DNA of 16,831 nucleotides from JBFWVD01 sp050246915. Lineage in GTDB: Bacteria > Actinomycetota > Acidimicrobiia > Acidimicrobiales > Ilumatobacteraceae. The translations under genes were made by a program, and so were the position numbers. The notes under the pieces are model-generated. The model saw nothing but the letters and a program-made list of their open reading frames with translations, was not told where the DNA came from and did no database searches. The DNA lies in NCBI GenBank assembly GCA_050246915.1, contig JBFWVD010000096.1, positions 1-16,831 of the forward strand, read 5' to 3'. Every line of letters begins with the position of its first letter. Within the stretch, counting starts at the first letter, position 1. Shown here piece after piece: positions 7,911 to 15,264 of the stretch.

Positions 7911-7975
7911 ATCCGATCCGAGGTTCGGTCGTTCTGTGCCGCCTGGCGATACAAAGTGACCAAACCTCGGCCGGC

Positions 7976-7998
7976 GGGATGGGACGGGATGGGGCGGG
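7976..7998 (+). other. G-quadruplex motif in a convergent 3' region
   Basis: Five G tracts of three or four (7976-7978, 7981-7983, 7986-7988, 7991-7994, 7996-7998) are separated by loops of 2, 2, 2 and 1 bases on the plus strand. It lies downstream of the response regulator stop and just beyond the ligA stop on the opposite strand. Short loops favour a stable three-tetrad fold in single-stranded DNA or in the regulator's 3' RNA. Confidence 0.7.
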
Positions 7999-8033
7999 CG
8001 AGCCACCTCGGACACCGACCCTGCCATCGCCGC

Positions 8034-10151
8034 CTACGTCGTCGGCAACACCGTGGGTGGGAGTTCGCCCGTAGCGAGGAGATGCTCGAACCCCGCCTCG
8101 TCGAGGATCGGGATGCCCAGCGTCTCAGCCTTGGTGAGCTTGGACGCTCCGGGCGCTTCACCCACCACGACGGCGAAGGTCTTGGCGCTCACACTTCCGG
8201 GGCTCTTGCCGCCGCGAGCCTTGATGGCCTCTTCTGCGCCGTCGCGTGAGTGGTTCTCGAGTCCACCGGTCACCACCACCGCCTTGCCGAGCAGGGTCTG
8301 GGAGATGCTGGGGAACTCCACTCGATCGAAGGCCACACCGGCCGAGCGCAGCTTCTCGATGAGGGCACGGTTGGTGTCCGAACTGAACCACCGCGCCACC
8401 GACGCCGCGATGATCGGTCCGATGCCTTCTACGGCACCCAACTCGTCCTCGCTGGCCTCCATGATGCGATCGAGGTTGCCGAACGCCTTGGCGAAGGCCT
8501 CTGCTGCAGCGGGTCCGAGGTGCTTGATGCCGAGACCGACGAGCAGGTTCGACAGTTGACGTGTGCGGGACCCGTCGATCGCTGTCAGTAGTCGTTCGAC
8601 CGAGACCTTGCCCCATCCTTCGAGGGCGAGGATCTGTTCGGCCGTGAGTGTGTACAGGTCCCCGGCATCGGCCAGCAGGCCGGCGTCGGAGAACTGGTAG
8701 ACGGTCTTCTCCCCCACACCCTCGATATCCATCGCTCCACGCGACGCGAAGTGGATGATCCGCGCATCACGCTGGTAGGGACACGCGGGCTCGACACATC
8801 GAGTGTCGGCCTCGCCATCGAGTCGAACCAACGGCGTGTGCAGATCGCAGGGGCAGTGGGTCGGGAACTCCCACGGGGCAAGGCCTTCAGGCCGTAGATC
8901 GAGCACCGGGCCGAGCACCTCGGGGATCACGTCGCCGGCCTTGCGCACGATGACGGTATCGCCGGGCCGCACGTCCTTGGCTCGCACCTGATCTTGATTG
9001 TGGAGCGTGGCCATGCCCACCGTCGATCCGCCGACGAAGACGGGTTCGAGCACCGCGAACGGTGTGGCTCGTCCGGTCCGCCCGATGGATACCGCGATGT
9101 CGCGCAAGATGGTGGTGCGTTCCTCGGGAGGGAACTTGAAGGCGATGGCCCATCGCGGTGCCTTCGAAGTGGAACCGAGCAACTCGCGTTGGTCGAGGCG
9201 ATCGAGCTTGATCACCACTCCGTCGATCTCATAGGGAAGATCGTGGCGGTGCTGCTGCCAGTGGTTGCAGTAGGCATACACCTCGTCCAGCGAAGCCACA
9301 GGAGTGATCTCTGGGTTCACCGGAAAACCCAGCTCCCCCAAGTACTTCAGCGTCTGGTCATGAGTGGTGAAGTCCGGCCCGCCCACAACCTCACCGAGCT
9401 GATAGCACCACATGGACAGTTCGCGGCTGGCGGTGATGCGCGCATCCTTCACCCGCAGCGATCCAGCGGCCGAGTTGCGGGGGTTGGCGAAGATCTTCTC
9501 CCCTGCAGCGCGCTGGCGATCGTTGAGGGCACTGAACGCGGCAACCGGCATGTACACCTCGCCGCGCACCTCGAGCACCTCGGGCACCTCGAGCACCTCG
9601 GGCACCCGAGCCGCCGAACCGGACGTCGCGTCAATTGATATTGACAGTCGTTTGGGGATCGATGCAATGGTCATCACGTTGGCCGTTACGTCCTCCCCCT
9701 CTCGACCATCGCCGCGAGTGGCGGCTTGCACCAGGCGTCCCTTCTCGTAGCGCAAGCTCATCGCCAAGCCATCGATCTTCAGCTCACACACGAAGCCCGA
9801 GCGTTCCCCTTCGGCAACGGATGCCAACCCACGTTGCACCCGACCGCCCCACGCCTCGAGCTCCTCGAACGAGAACGCATTGTCGAGGCTCATCATCGGG
9901 ATGCGGTGACGCACCGCCGCGAAACTCGACACGGCGCGTCCCGACACCTGTTGTGTGGGCGAATCGGGAGTGACGAGACTCGGATAGCGAGCCTCGAGCG
10001 CCTGCAGCTCGCGCAGCTTCAGGTCGTACTCGACGTCGGCGATGGTGGGAGCGTCGAGCTCGTAGTAGCGGCGGTTCGCATCGACGATCTCGGCTCGCAG
10101 CTCCTCGATGCGAGCAGCGTCGTGCTGGGCGTCGGTGACGTCATCGGCCAT
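8034..10151 (-). CDS. ligA: NAD-dependent DNA ligase LigA
   Basis: Seals nicks in replication and repair using NAD as adenylate donor; 705 residues, a little longer than usual. Domains in order: Ia and adenylation (about 1-330) with the nucleotidyl-accepting lysine K125 in CELKIDG; OB fold (about 335-415); four-cysteine zinc module (C433, C435, C452, C457); helix-hairpin-helix region (about 470-605); BRCT (about 620-695). Two oddities: residues 183-195 repeat EVLEVP through a perfect 18-bp DNA duplication, and the first zinc cysteine pair is C-P-C rather than the usual C-P-x-C. The ATG follows the stop of the MetE-like gene after nine bases, so the two are cotranscribed; no clear Shine-Dalgarno is visible in the gap. 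Confidence 0.98.
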   Translation of the reverse strand: MADDVTDAQHDAARIEELRAEIVDANRRYYELDAPTIADVEYDLKLRELQALEARYPSLVTPDSPTQQVSGRAVSSFAAVRHRIPMMSLDNAFSFEELEAWGGRVQRGLASVAEGERSGFVCELKIDGLAMSLRYEKGRLVQAATRGDGREGEDVTANVMTIASIPKRLSISIDATSGSAARVPEVLEVPEVLEVRGEVYMPVAAFSALNDRQRAAGEKIFANPRNSAAGSLRVKDARITASRELSMWCYQLGEVVGGPDFTTHDQTLKYLGELGFPVNPEITPVASLDEVYAYCNHWQQHRHDLPYEIDGVVIKLDRLDQRELLGSTSKAPRWAIAFKFPPEERTTILRDIAVSIGRTGRATPFAVLEPVFVGGSTVGMATLHNQDQVRAKDVRPGDTVIVRKAGDVIPEVLGPVLDLRPEGLAPWEFPTHCPCDLHTPLVRLDGEADTRCVEPACPYQRDARIIHFASRGAMDIEGVGEKTVYQFSDAGLLADAGDLYTLTAEQILALEGWGKVSVERLLTAIDGSRTRQLSNLLVGLGIKHLGPAAAEAFAKAFGNLDRIMEASEDELGAVEGIGPIIAASVARWFSSDTNRALIEKLRSAGVAFDRVEFPSISQTLLGKAVVVTGGLENHSRDGAEEAIKARGGKSPGSVSAKTFAVVVGEAPGASKLTKAETLGIPILDEAGFEHLLATGELPPTVLPTT
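9571..9606. repeat. 18-bp perfect tandem duplication inside ligA
   Basis: Two identical copies (9571-9588 and 9589-9606) beginning TCGAGCACCTCG on the plus strand encode EVLEVP twice in the ligase adenylation domain. The length is a multiple of three, so the frame is kept. Confidence 0.9.
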
Positions 10152-10160
10152 GGCCAGACG

Positions 10161-11243
10161 CTACGGGATGCGGGACGCCACGGCAGCCGCCAGCGCCATG
10201 ACACGATCGGCCTGATCGACCGTGTGGAGTGCGAGGCCGCATGCTGGTGTCACCAGCGAACGCGCCGCCAACTCGCCGCGGCTCAAACCGAACCCGGTGA
10301 GGTCGTCCCAGGTCGTCGACAACTCCCGCCACCATCGGCTGCTGCGTTCACCGATCGGCCGGTCGGTGGGCACCACACCCCAAGCCACGGTGCCGCCGCG
10401 CTCGATGAAGCGGGCAAGATGCCCAGCCCCCACCGATTGTTCGGGCGTCGCGGATCGGCCGGCCTCGACCGTCACGGAGAGCAGTTCTGGTCCCGCCGCC
10501 AACAGCGCGGCGAGGTCGACCTCGGCGCAACAATGCACTCCCACAACAGCGCGACCCTGCAAGGTGGCCAGACAGGTCGACAGCGCATCGATGGCCACGT
10601 CGGGAGCGACCGGGAACCCCGGGCACGTCACCAACGCGAAGCTGGGCTCGTCGAGCACCATCACCTGAGTCATGCCAGGAAGGCGGCTGCCGAGCAGCGC
10701 GTGCACGGCAATCAGCGTGTCCTGAACGAGGCATTGCGCGAACGCCATGGCCGCGTCGGGGCGGAGCCCGGCTCGGGCCAGGGCGAGTCCGACGGTCACC
10801 GGGCCAGCGAGCTGCCATTTGACCGCGGCGATCGGCTCGCCAGTGTCGCCATCCCCAACAGCGACCGAACCAGCTGGAGCGAGCACGTCACCAGCTGGAG
10901 CGAGCACGTCGACGAAGGCCCGTAACGACTCGAACTCGGGACCGTTGAGATCGGCGTGAGGCGGATCACGCAAGGCCGCCTCGGGAATGGTGCCGTGGAC
11001 CGTGCCGTCCAAGCTGGCGCTCACCGCCGACAGACCGGTGAGGACCTGGTTGATCATCGCCTCCGCCGGCGATGTCGCCGACCGCTGGGGAACGAACGGC
11101 ACGACCGGACACCAACGCAGAACCCAGGTCACCGCATCTTGGGCGTTGTCGTGTGGCACCGATCCAACCCCGGTCAGAGCTCCCATTGGAAGCACTGTCC
11201 GCGCTCCTCGGCCCCCCAGCGACCGGGAGTCGAGCTCAGACAT
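10161..11243 (-). CDS. Compact MetE-like (cobalamin-independent methionine synthase C-terminal domain) protein
   Basis: TIM-barrel protein of 360 residues of the UROD/MetE-like superfamily. It begins TGVGSVPH (about 24-31), matching the start of the MetE catalytic domain, and carries MVLDEPSF with D198-E199 (MetE: DEP). It keeps every zinc and homocysteine ligand position expected of MetE: H237 and C239 in VHCCAE, E260 in TVEAGRS, C335 in TPACGL. Full MetE is about 750 residues; the N-terminal half is absent. Methyl transfer to homocysteine from an unknown donor is therefore plausible but unproven. A related gene beside ligA (Rv3015c next to Rv3014c) is recalled in Mycobacterium tuberculosis. 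Residues 112-125 are a duplicated DVLAPAG. ATG at 11243 is chosen; GGTGAG five bases upstream is a weak binding site. Confidence 0.85.
   Translation of the reverse strand: MSELDSRSLGGRGARTVLPMGALTGVGSVPHDNAQDAVTWVLRWCPVVPFVPQRSATSPAEAMINQVLTGLSAVSASLDGTVHGTIPEAALRDPPHADLNGPEFESLRAFVDVLAPAGDVLAPAGSVAVGDGDTGEPIAAVKWQLAGPVTVGLALARAGLRPDAAMAFAQCLVQDTLIAVHALLGSRLPGMTQVMVLDEPSFALVTCPGFPVAPDVAIDALSTCLATLQGRAVVGVHCCAEVDLAALLAAGPELLSVTVEAGRSATPEQSVGAGHLARFIERGGTVAWGVVPTDRPIGERSSRWWRELSTTWDDLTGFGLSRGELAARSLVTPACGLALHTVDQADRVMALAAAVASRIP
10869..10910. repeat. 21-bp perfect tandem duplication inside the MetE-like gene
   Basis: Two identical copies (10869-10889 and 10890-10910) beginning ACCAGCTGGAGC on the plus strand encode DVLAPAG twice. 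The frame is preserved, and the insertion falls in a segment between conserved barrel elements. Confidence 0.92.
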
Positions 11244-11302
11244 GCACGCTCACCATCGCAGACGTTGGCCCGATACGACCCCGATGGGCAAGTCTGAGCA
11301 CC

Positions 11303-12187
11303 ATGTTCTCCAGAGATTCACGGTCGCTCGCGCTTGGACTGCTGTGGCTGATCGTGGGCGCCGCCGGTGTGTGGTCCTTTCGCGACGTCGCCAGCACCGA
11401 TGACGCCTGGTTTCGCCACGTCGTTCAGATCAGCGCGCTGATGGCCTGGGCCGCGGTGCTCATGGCACTCGCCGTGCCATCCACGGTGAGCCTCACCGCG
11501 GCGCGCCTCGGTGCACCATTGGCCATCGCGACCGCCGTCGCCCTCGCCATCTCGGGCGACAGCGACAACGGGGCCTGGATCGCGCTGCTGTGCGCGTCGG
11601 CCGCAGCAGTCGGGGTCCTCTTCACCGCCGAGATCGGCTCGGTCTACATCCAGGGCTCGGCGTATGGGTCTGAGCGACGCGTTGCGCTCAGACCTCCGGC
11701 ATGGGTAGCCGTAGTGGTTCCGCTGTTGTGGCTCATCGCGGCGGCCGGTTTGATCGGTGGCGTGGCGCTGCTCGGAGGAGACCATCCGTGGTTGGCGGTG
11801 CCTGCCCTGGTGGTTGGAGTGGCGCTCGCCTCGCTGCTCACCCGGGCATGTCACCAACTGTCGCGTCGATGGTTGGTACTGGTGCCCGCCGGGCTCGTGG
11901 TGCACGATCCAATGGTGCTGGCCGACACGGTCATGATCCCGCGCAGTGCGTTGCGTTCGGTTGGTCCGGCCCTCGTCGACACCGTGTCGAGCGACATCAC
12001 CGCCAACGCCAACGGGTTGGTGATCGAGATCACCGTGACCGAGGCGATCAACATCGCGTTGGCCGGAAGGCCGGGCAAGCCCGGGGCCACGTCGTTGGTG
12101 ACCAACGGGCTGTTGGTGAGCCCGTCCCGACCGGGACGCTTCTTGCGGTTGGCCAGCGATCATCGCCTGCCGGCCGTGAAGGCGTGA
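11303..12187 (+). CDS. Integral membrane protein of unknown function, six predicted helices plus C-terminal domain
   Basis: I do not recognise a family. The 294 residues contain about six hydrophobic segments (8-26, 41-57, 68-84, 91-109, 133-157, 162-181), then a soluble C-terminal part of about 110 residues (RRWLVLVPAGLVVHDPMVL, later GLVIEITVTEAINIAL) that looks rich in beta strands, perhaps PH-like (inference). ATG at 11303 starts the first hydrophobic segment; the open frame upstream to 11072 overlaps the divergent MetE-like gene and was rejected. It is divergent from that gene by 59 bases and convergent with mnmA, 23 bases apart, so it is probably transcribed alone. GACCG and CGGTC around 12185-12206 could form a weak hairpin between the convergent stops. 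Confidence 0.8.
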   Translation: MFSRDSRSLALGLLWLIVGAAGVWSFRDVASTDDAWFRHVVQISALMAWAAVLMALAVPSTVSLTAARLGAPLAIATAVALAISGDSDNGAWIALLCASAAAVGVLFTAEIGSVYIQGSAYGSERRVALRPPAWVAVVVPLLWLIAAAGLIGGVALLGGDHPWLAVPALVVGVALASLLTRACHQLSRRWLVLVPAGLVVHDPMVLADTVMIPRSALRSVGPALVDTVSSDITANANGLVIEITVTEAINIALAGRPGKPGATSLVTNGLLVSPSRPGRFLRLASDHRLPAVKA

Positions 12188-12210
12188 CCGGAGCGGAATC
12201 ACGGTCGGCC

Positions 12211-13251
12211 TCAGCGGGCGACGGCGCTGCCGAGCACCCGCTCGTTGGACGGGTCGTAGAACACGATGCTCTGACCCGGGGCGATACGCCGATGTGGTTC
12301 GACCCACTCGAGGCGATCGCCGCGGACAACGGCGGGTGCCACCGACCCATGGGCCGATGTCTGCACCAGCACCGCGGCCGAGGAACTCTCGTCAACCCCA
12401 CTTGACACCCACACGATGTCGGATACGTCGCTGTGCATCACCTGCAGATCGGCGAGCGATCCAACCGTCACCACGCCCGCATCAGGGTCGACCGCCACCG
12501 CATAGCGACGATCGTGAGAGCCACCGAGGTCGAGGCCACGTCGTTGGCCGATGGTGACCATTTCGATGGCATCCACCGACCCGACATCGTGACCATCGAG
12601 GTCGATCAGACGCCCGGAGCGCAGGGGGATGCGGGTCCCGAGAAACGCCTCCCGTCCGCCGTCGGAGGTGATGAAGCAGACGTCTTGCGAGTCGCTCTTG
12701 GCCGCGGTGCGCAGGCCGAGACGTGCCGCGTGGGAGCGAACCTCGGTCTTGGTCATGGTGCCGACGGGGAACATGGTGCGGGCCAGCGCGGCTCGGTCGA
12801 GCATGTGCACGACGTAGCTCTGGTCCTTGGCGACGTCGGCGCCCCGAGCAATGAATCGTGCCCCGTCGACCTCGACGATCCGGCAGTGATGCCCGGTGGC
12901 CACGGCATCGAATCCCAACTGATCAGCGCGTTGGAACAGACGATCGAACTTGAGATGGCGGTTGCACTCGATGCACGGATTGGGTGTGAGCCCAACGGTG
13001 TGAGCGTGCACGTACGGCTCCACGACATGACGATCGAAATCGTCGGTGAAGTTGAACACGACATGGTCGATGCCCAGTTGCTGGGCGACGCGACGGGCGT
13101 CGTCGACGTCGGCCACCGAGCAGCAGCCGGTATCGGATGCACCACCCCACAGCTTCATCGTGACACCGACGACCTCATGGCCCTGCTCGAGCAGCAGAGC
13201 CGCGGCAACAGACGAGTCGACGCCACCGGACATGGCGACCAGCACTTGCAT
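12211..13251 (-). CDS. mnmA: tRNA-specific 2-thiouridylase MnmA
   Basis: Places the 2-thio group on U34 of tRNAs for Lys, Glu and Gln, using ATP and persulfide sulfur. The 346 residues start with the PP-loop SGGVDSS at 8-14. The two catalytic cysteines are C93 in NPCIECN and C192 in SQDVCFI, equivalent to C102 and C199 of the E. coli enzyme. The tRNA-recognition insert (DQSYVVHML) and the C-terminal beta barrel, beginning around 200, are complete. The length fits the short actinobacterial form. ATG at 13251 follows the cysteine desulfurase stop after three bases, so the sulfur donor and acceptor genes are cotranscribed. Confidence 0.97.
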   Translation of the reverse strand: MQVLVAMSGGVDSSVAAALLLEQGHEVVGVTMKLWGGASDTGCCSVADVDDARRVAQQLGIDHVVFNFTDDFDRHVVEPYVHAHTVGLTPNPCIECNRHLKFDRLFQRADQLGFDAVATGHHCRIVEVDGARFIARGADVAKDQSYVVHMLDRAALARTMFPVGTMTKTEVRSHAARLGLRTAAKSDSQDVCFITSDGGREAFLGTRIPLRSGRLIDLDGHDVGSVDAIEMVTIGQRRGLDLGGSHDRRYAVAVDPDAGVVTVGSLADLQVMHSDVSDIVWVSSGVDESSSAAVLVQTSAHGSVAPAVVRGDRLEWVEPHRRIAPGQSIVFYDPSNERVLGSAVAR

Positions 13252-13254
13252 CGC

Positions 13255-14397
13255 CTACCGCCGGAGCTTTCGAACGAGATCGGGCAGCACGTCGATGACG
13301 TGATCGATCTCGACGTCGGTCGTGGTCCATCCGAGCGTGAAGCGAACAGCGCCGCGACCGCGCTCGGCATCGATGCCCATGGCGGCGAGCACGTGGGAGA
13401 TGGACACCGCGCCGCTCGAGCACGACGACCCGGCCGACGCGCAGATGCCGGCGCGGTCGAGCAGGAACAGGAGCGCTTCGCTCTCGATGCCGTCGATGAG
13501 GACGTGAGCGTTGCCGGCCACTTTCAGATGCCGTGGCGAGGTCTCGTGCACGCCGTCGACGGCGCCCTGCAGGGCGTCGATGAGCCGGTCGCGCATGGCA
13601 GCGATGCGATCGCGGTGATCATCTCGTTCGTTGGCGGCCGCAGCGGCCACGAACCCGGCGATGCCCGCGGTGTCGTGGGTGCCGGACCGCCGCTCCTGTT
13701 CTTGACCGCCCCCCAGGATCATCGGCGAGACCATCACCTCGGGCTGCACGATGAGGGCGCCGACGCCCTTGGGGCCACCGAGCTTGTGGGCCGACAGGCT
13801 GAGCGCGTCGACGTGGGCCGCGATGTCGGCCAGCGGCATCCATGCCGCGGCCTGAACGGCGTCACAGTGCAACACCGCATCGGGCGCGAACTGGCGCACG
13901 AGCTCGGCGACATCGGCCATCGGCGTGACGACCCCGGTCTCGTTGTTGACCCCCATCACCGAGACCAATGCAACTGGAGTTGACGCGGCCCGCAGCGTGT
14001 CGGCGAGCGAGTCGAGGTCGACCATGCCGTTGGCATCGACCGGCACGATGATGCCCCCGCGGTGCTCCACCGGATGCAGCACGGCGTGATGCTCGACCGC
14101 GGAACACGCGACGGCGCCCGCACCGACGGTCGCGCGCATCGCCTTGGTGCGGGCGCCGTTGATGGCCAGGTTGTCGGCCTCAGTGCCGCCTCCGGTGAAG
14201 ATCACACCTCGGGCGGGGACTCCGGCCAGCTCGGCCAACTGCTCGCGGGCGTCGTCGATGCATTTGCGGGCGGCGCGGGCCAGGTGATGGGCGCCGGTGG
14301 GGTTGGCGTAGTGCTCGTCGAGAGCGGCGAGGACCGCGGCGCGCGCCTCGGGCCGTAGCGGCGAGGACGCTGCATGGTCGAGGTAGGCATCGGGCAC
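13255..14397 (-). CDS. iscS: Cysteine desulfurase, IscS/NifS type
   Basis: PLP enzyme that takes sulfur from L-cysteine as a protein persulfide. With GTG at 14397 it has 380 residues. It begins PDAYLDHAASSP, the usual class V aminotransferase start, with the PLP-phosphate region FTGGGTEADNLAI at 67-79, the cofactor pair VEHHAV, the Schiff-base lysine K205 in SAHKLGGPKG, and the active-site cysteine C326 in the loop SAGSSCSSG. The open frame extends to 14673, but that part overlaps the TRIC gene and does not resemble the family. No strong Shine-Dalgarno is seen before the GTG; ATG codons are lacking near the family start. The tight 3-base junction to mnmA points to tRNA thiolation as a main duty; Fe-S cluster assembly may be another. 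Confidence 0.95.
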   Translation of the reverse strand: MPDAYLDHAASSPLRPEARAAVLAALDEHYANPTGAHHLARAARKCIDDAREQLAELAGVPARGVIFTGGGTEADNLAINGARTKAMRATVGAGAVACSAVEHHAVLHPVEHRGGIIVPVDANGMVDLDSLADTLRAASTPVALVSVMGVNNETGVVTPMADVAELVRQFAPDAVLHCDAVQAAAWMPLADIAAHVDALSLSAHKLGGPKGVGALIVQPEVMVSPMILGGGQEQERRSGTHDTAGIAGFVAAAAANERDDHRDRIAAMRDRLIDALQGAVDGVHETSPRHLKVAGNAHVLIDGIESEALLFLLDRAGICASAGSSCSSGAVSISHVLAAMGIDAERGRGAVRFTLGWTTTDVEIDHVIDVLPDLVRKLRR

Positions 14398-14425
14398 GGG
14401 AGGCAAGCTACCGGTGAGATGCTTG

Positions 14426-15145
14426 CTAAGGCGCCTCGGTTGTGGTTCCTCCACCTCGACCGGCCGGTCGGGTGGTGACCCCGAGGTGCTTGGCGAGGTA
14501 CTGGGCCACGATGACGCTGGCGATACCGGCGAACGATGCCGCGACCGTGCTGGAGGGTTCCACTGCGGCGTAGGTGATCGAACCCCACACGGCCAAGAGC
14601 GCGTTGGGCGCGCCGGCCAGCAAGATCTCGGGGATCTGACCCTGCAAGATGGACACGAGCACGCCACCACCAACTGCGGTGAGGGTCCCGATCAGCACGG
14701 CACTCACCGTGGGGAGACCGACATCGAGGGCTCGGGCCACACCGGTGATGGCGAACAGGCCGAGGGCCAAGGCGTTGAGGAAGTCGATGAGCGGCTGCAC
14801 GTGCGAGATCCATCGACCGATCAACAGGACGATGACCACTGCGGCGAGGACGGTCACGAGGTACCACGGGCGTCGTAGCGATTCGGCGGGGACGTTGCCG
14901 ATGAGCGCATCGCGGATGAACCCGCCGCCGAGACCCATCAGCAGAGCGAACGAGGTGACACCGACGATGTCCCAGTGGCGGGTGGTGTCGGTGTAGCCGC
15001 GCAGAGCGCCGACGATGGCATTCACACCCACGGTGAGGAGCGCGAGCCACAACGGGGAACTCGTCGCCAGATCGGGGAGCTCGACGGCGAACACGGCGGT
15101 GAGGTTAGGGCCGAACACCCACGGGGCACGTGAATCGGCGCCCAT
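14426..15145 (-). CDS. TRIC/UPF0126-family membrane protein
   Basis: Small inner-membrane protein, 239 residues, of the family related to trimeric intracellular cation channels. Two homologous halves are visible: TSFALLMGLGGGFIRDALIG (about 64-83) and ALDVGLPTVSAVLIGTLTAV followed by GGGVLVSIL (about 139-167). Hydrophobic segments cover about 33-50, 60-77, 93-110, 120-137, 145-165, 173-192 and 200-217. The first half keeps the GGGxxRD motif; in the second, RD is replaced by VS. ATG at 15145 is taken as start; the first 30 residues are longer than in most relatives, so a later start is possible. It stands 28 bases upstream of the cysteine desulfurase, so it probably heads the operon with that gene and mnmA. 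Its promoter region contains paired palindromes. Confidence 0.88.
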   Translation of the reverse strand: MGADSRAPWVFGPNLTAVFAVELPDLATSSPLWLALLTVGVNAIVGALRGYTDTTRHWDIVGVTSFALLMGLGGGFIRDALIGNVPAESLRRPWYLVTVLAAVVIVLLIGRWISHVQPLIDFLNALALGLFAITGVARALDVGLPTVSAVLIGTLTAVGGGVLVSILQGQIPEILLAGAPNALLAVWGSITYAAVEPSSTVAASFAGIASVIVAQYLAKHLGVTTRPAGRGGGTTTEAP

Positions 15146-15159
15146 CGACCCATCCAGCG

Positions 15160-15174
15160 TTCTCGGTACGAGAA
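15160..15174. promoter_or_regulatory. Palindromic operator 1, TTCTCG-GTA-CGAGAA
   Basis: Perfect 6+6 inverted repeat with a 3-bp centre, beginning 14 bases upstream of the TRIC start codon and overlapping a candidate -10 box. A second identical-arm copy lies 32 bp away, centre to centre. Binding protein unknown. Confidence 0.75.
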
Positions 15175-15178
15175 AGTA
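15173..15178 (-). promoter_or_regulatory. Candidate -10 box of the TRIC-desulfurase-mnmA operon
   Basis: TACTTT on the minus strand fits TANNNT. Transcription would begin near 15166, inside operator 1, and the -35 region would lie in operator 2. This placement would suit repression by a protein bound at both sites (inference). Confidence 0.4.
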
Positions 15179-15191
15179 CGGCGCGGGGACC

Positions 15192-15206
15192 TTCTCGTGC
15201 CGAGAA
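15192..15206. promoter_or_regulatory. Palindromic operator 2, TTCTCG-TGC-CGAGAA
   Basis: Perfect 6+6 inverted repeat with arms identical to operator 1 and a different 3-bp centre. The conserved arms with a variable centre are typical of a dimer-binding site. Confidence 0.75.
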
Positions 15207-15215
15207 CCACAGCGC

Positions 15216-15226
15216 CTCGTTTCGAG
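15216..15226. promoter_or_regulatory. Degenerate third operator, CTCG-TTT-CGAG
   Basis: Keeps the four inner bases of each arm; the outer two do not pair. Its centre is 22 bp, about two helical turns, from the centre of operator 2. Confidence 0.4.
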
Positions 15227-15264
15227 CTACGCCAACCCGCCGTCAGATGACTCGACCCGGAAGT

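Noticed and set aside
9726..10925. 399-codon open frame on the plus strand opposite ligA and the MetE-like gene
   Set aside because: Antisense to two confident genes with no motif; typical high-GC shadow.
12433..13983. 516-codon open frame on the plus strand opposite mnmA and the cysteine desulfurase
   Set aside because: It lies wholly antisense to two clearly recognised genes, its translation is rich in H, D, G, V and R as expected of high-GC shadow frames, and no domain is seen.
14398..14673. N-terminal extension of the cysteine desulfurase
   Set aside because: It overlaps the end of the TRIC gene in another frame and does not resemble the enzyme family, which starts at the DAYLDHAA stretch.
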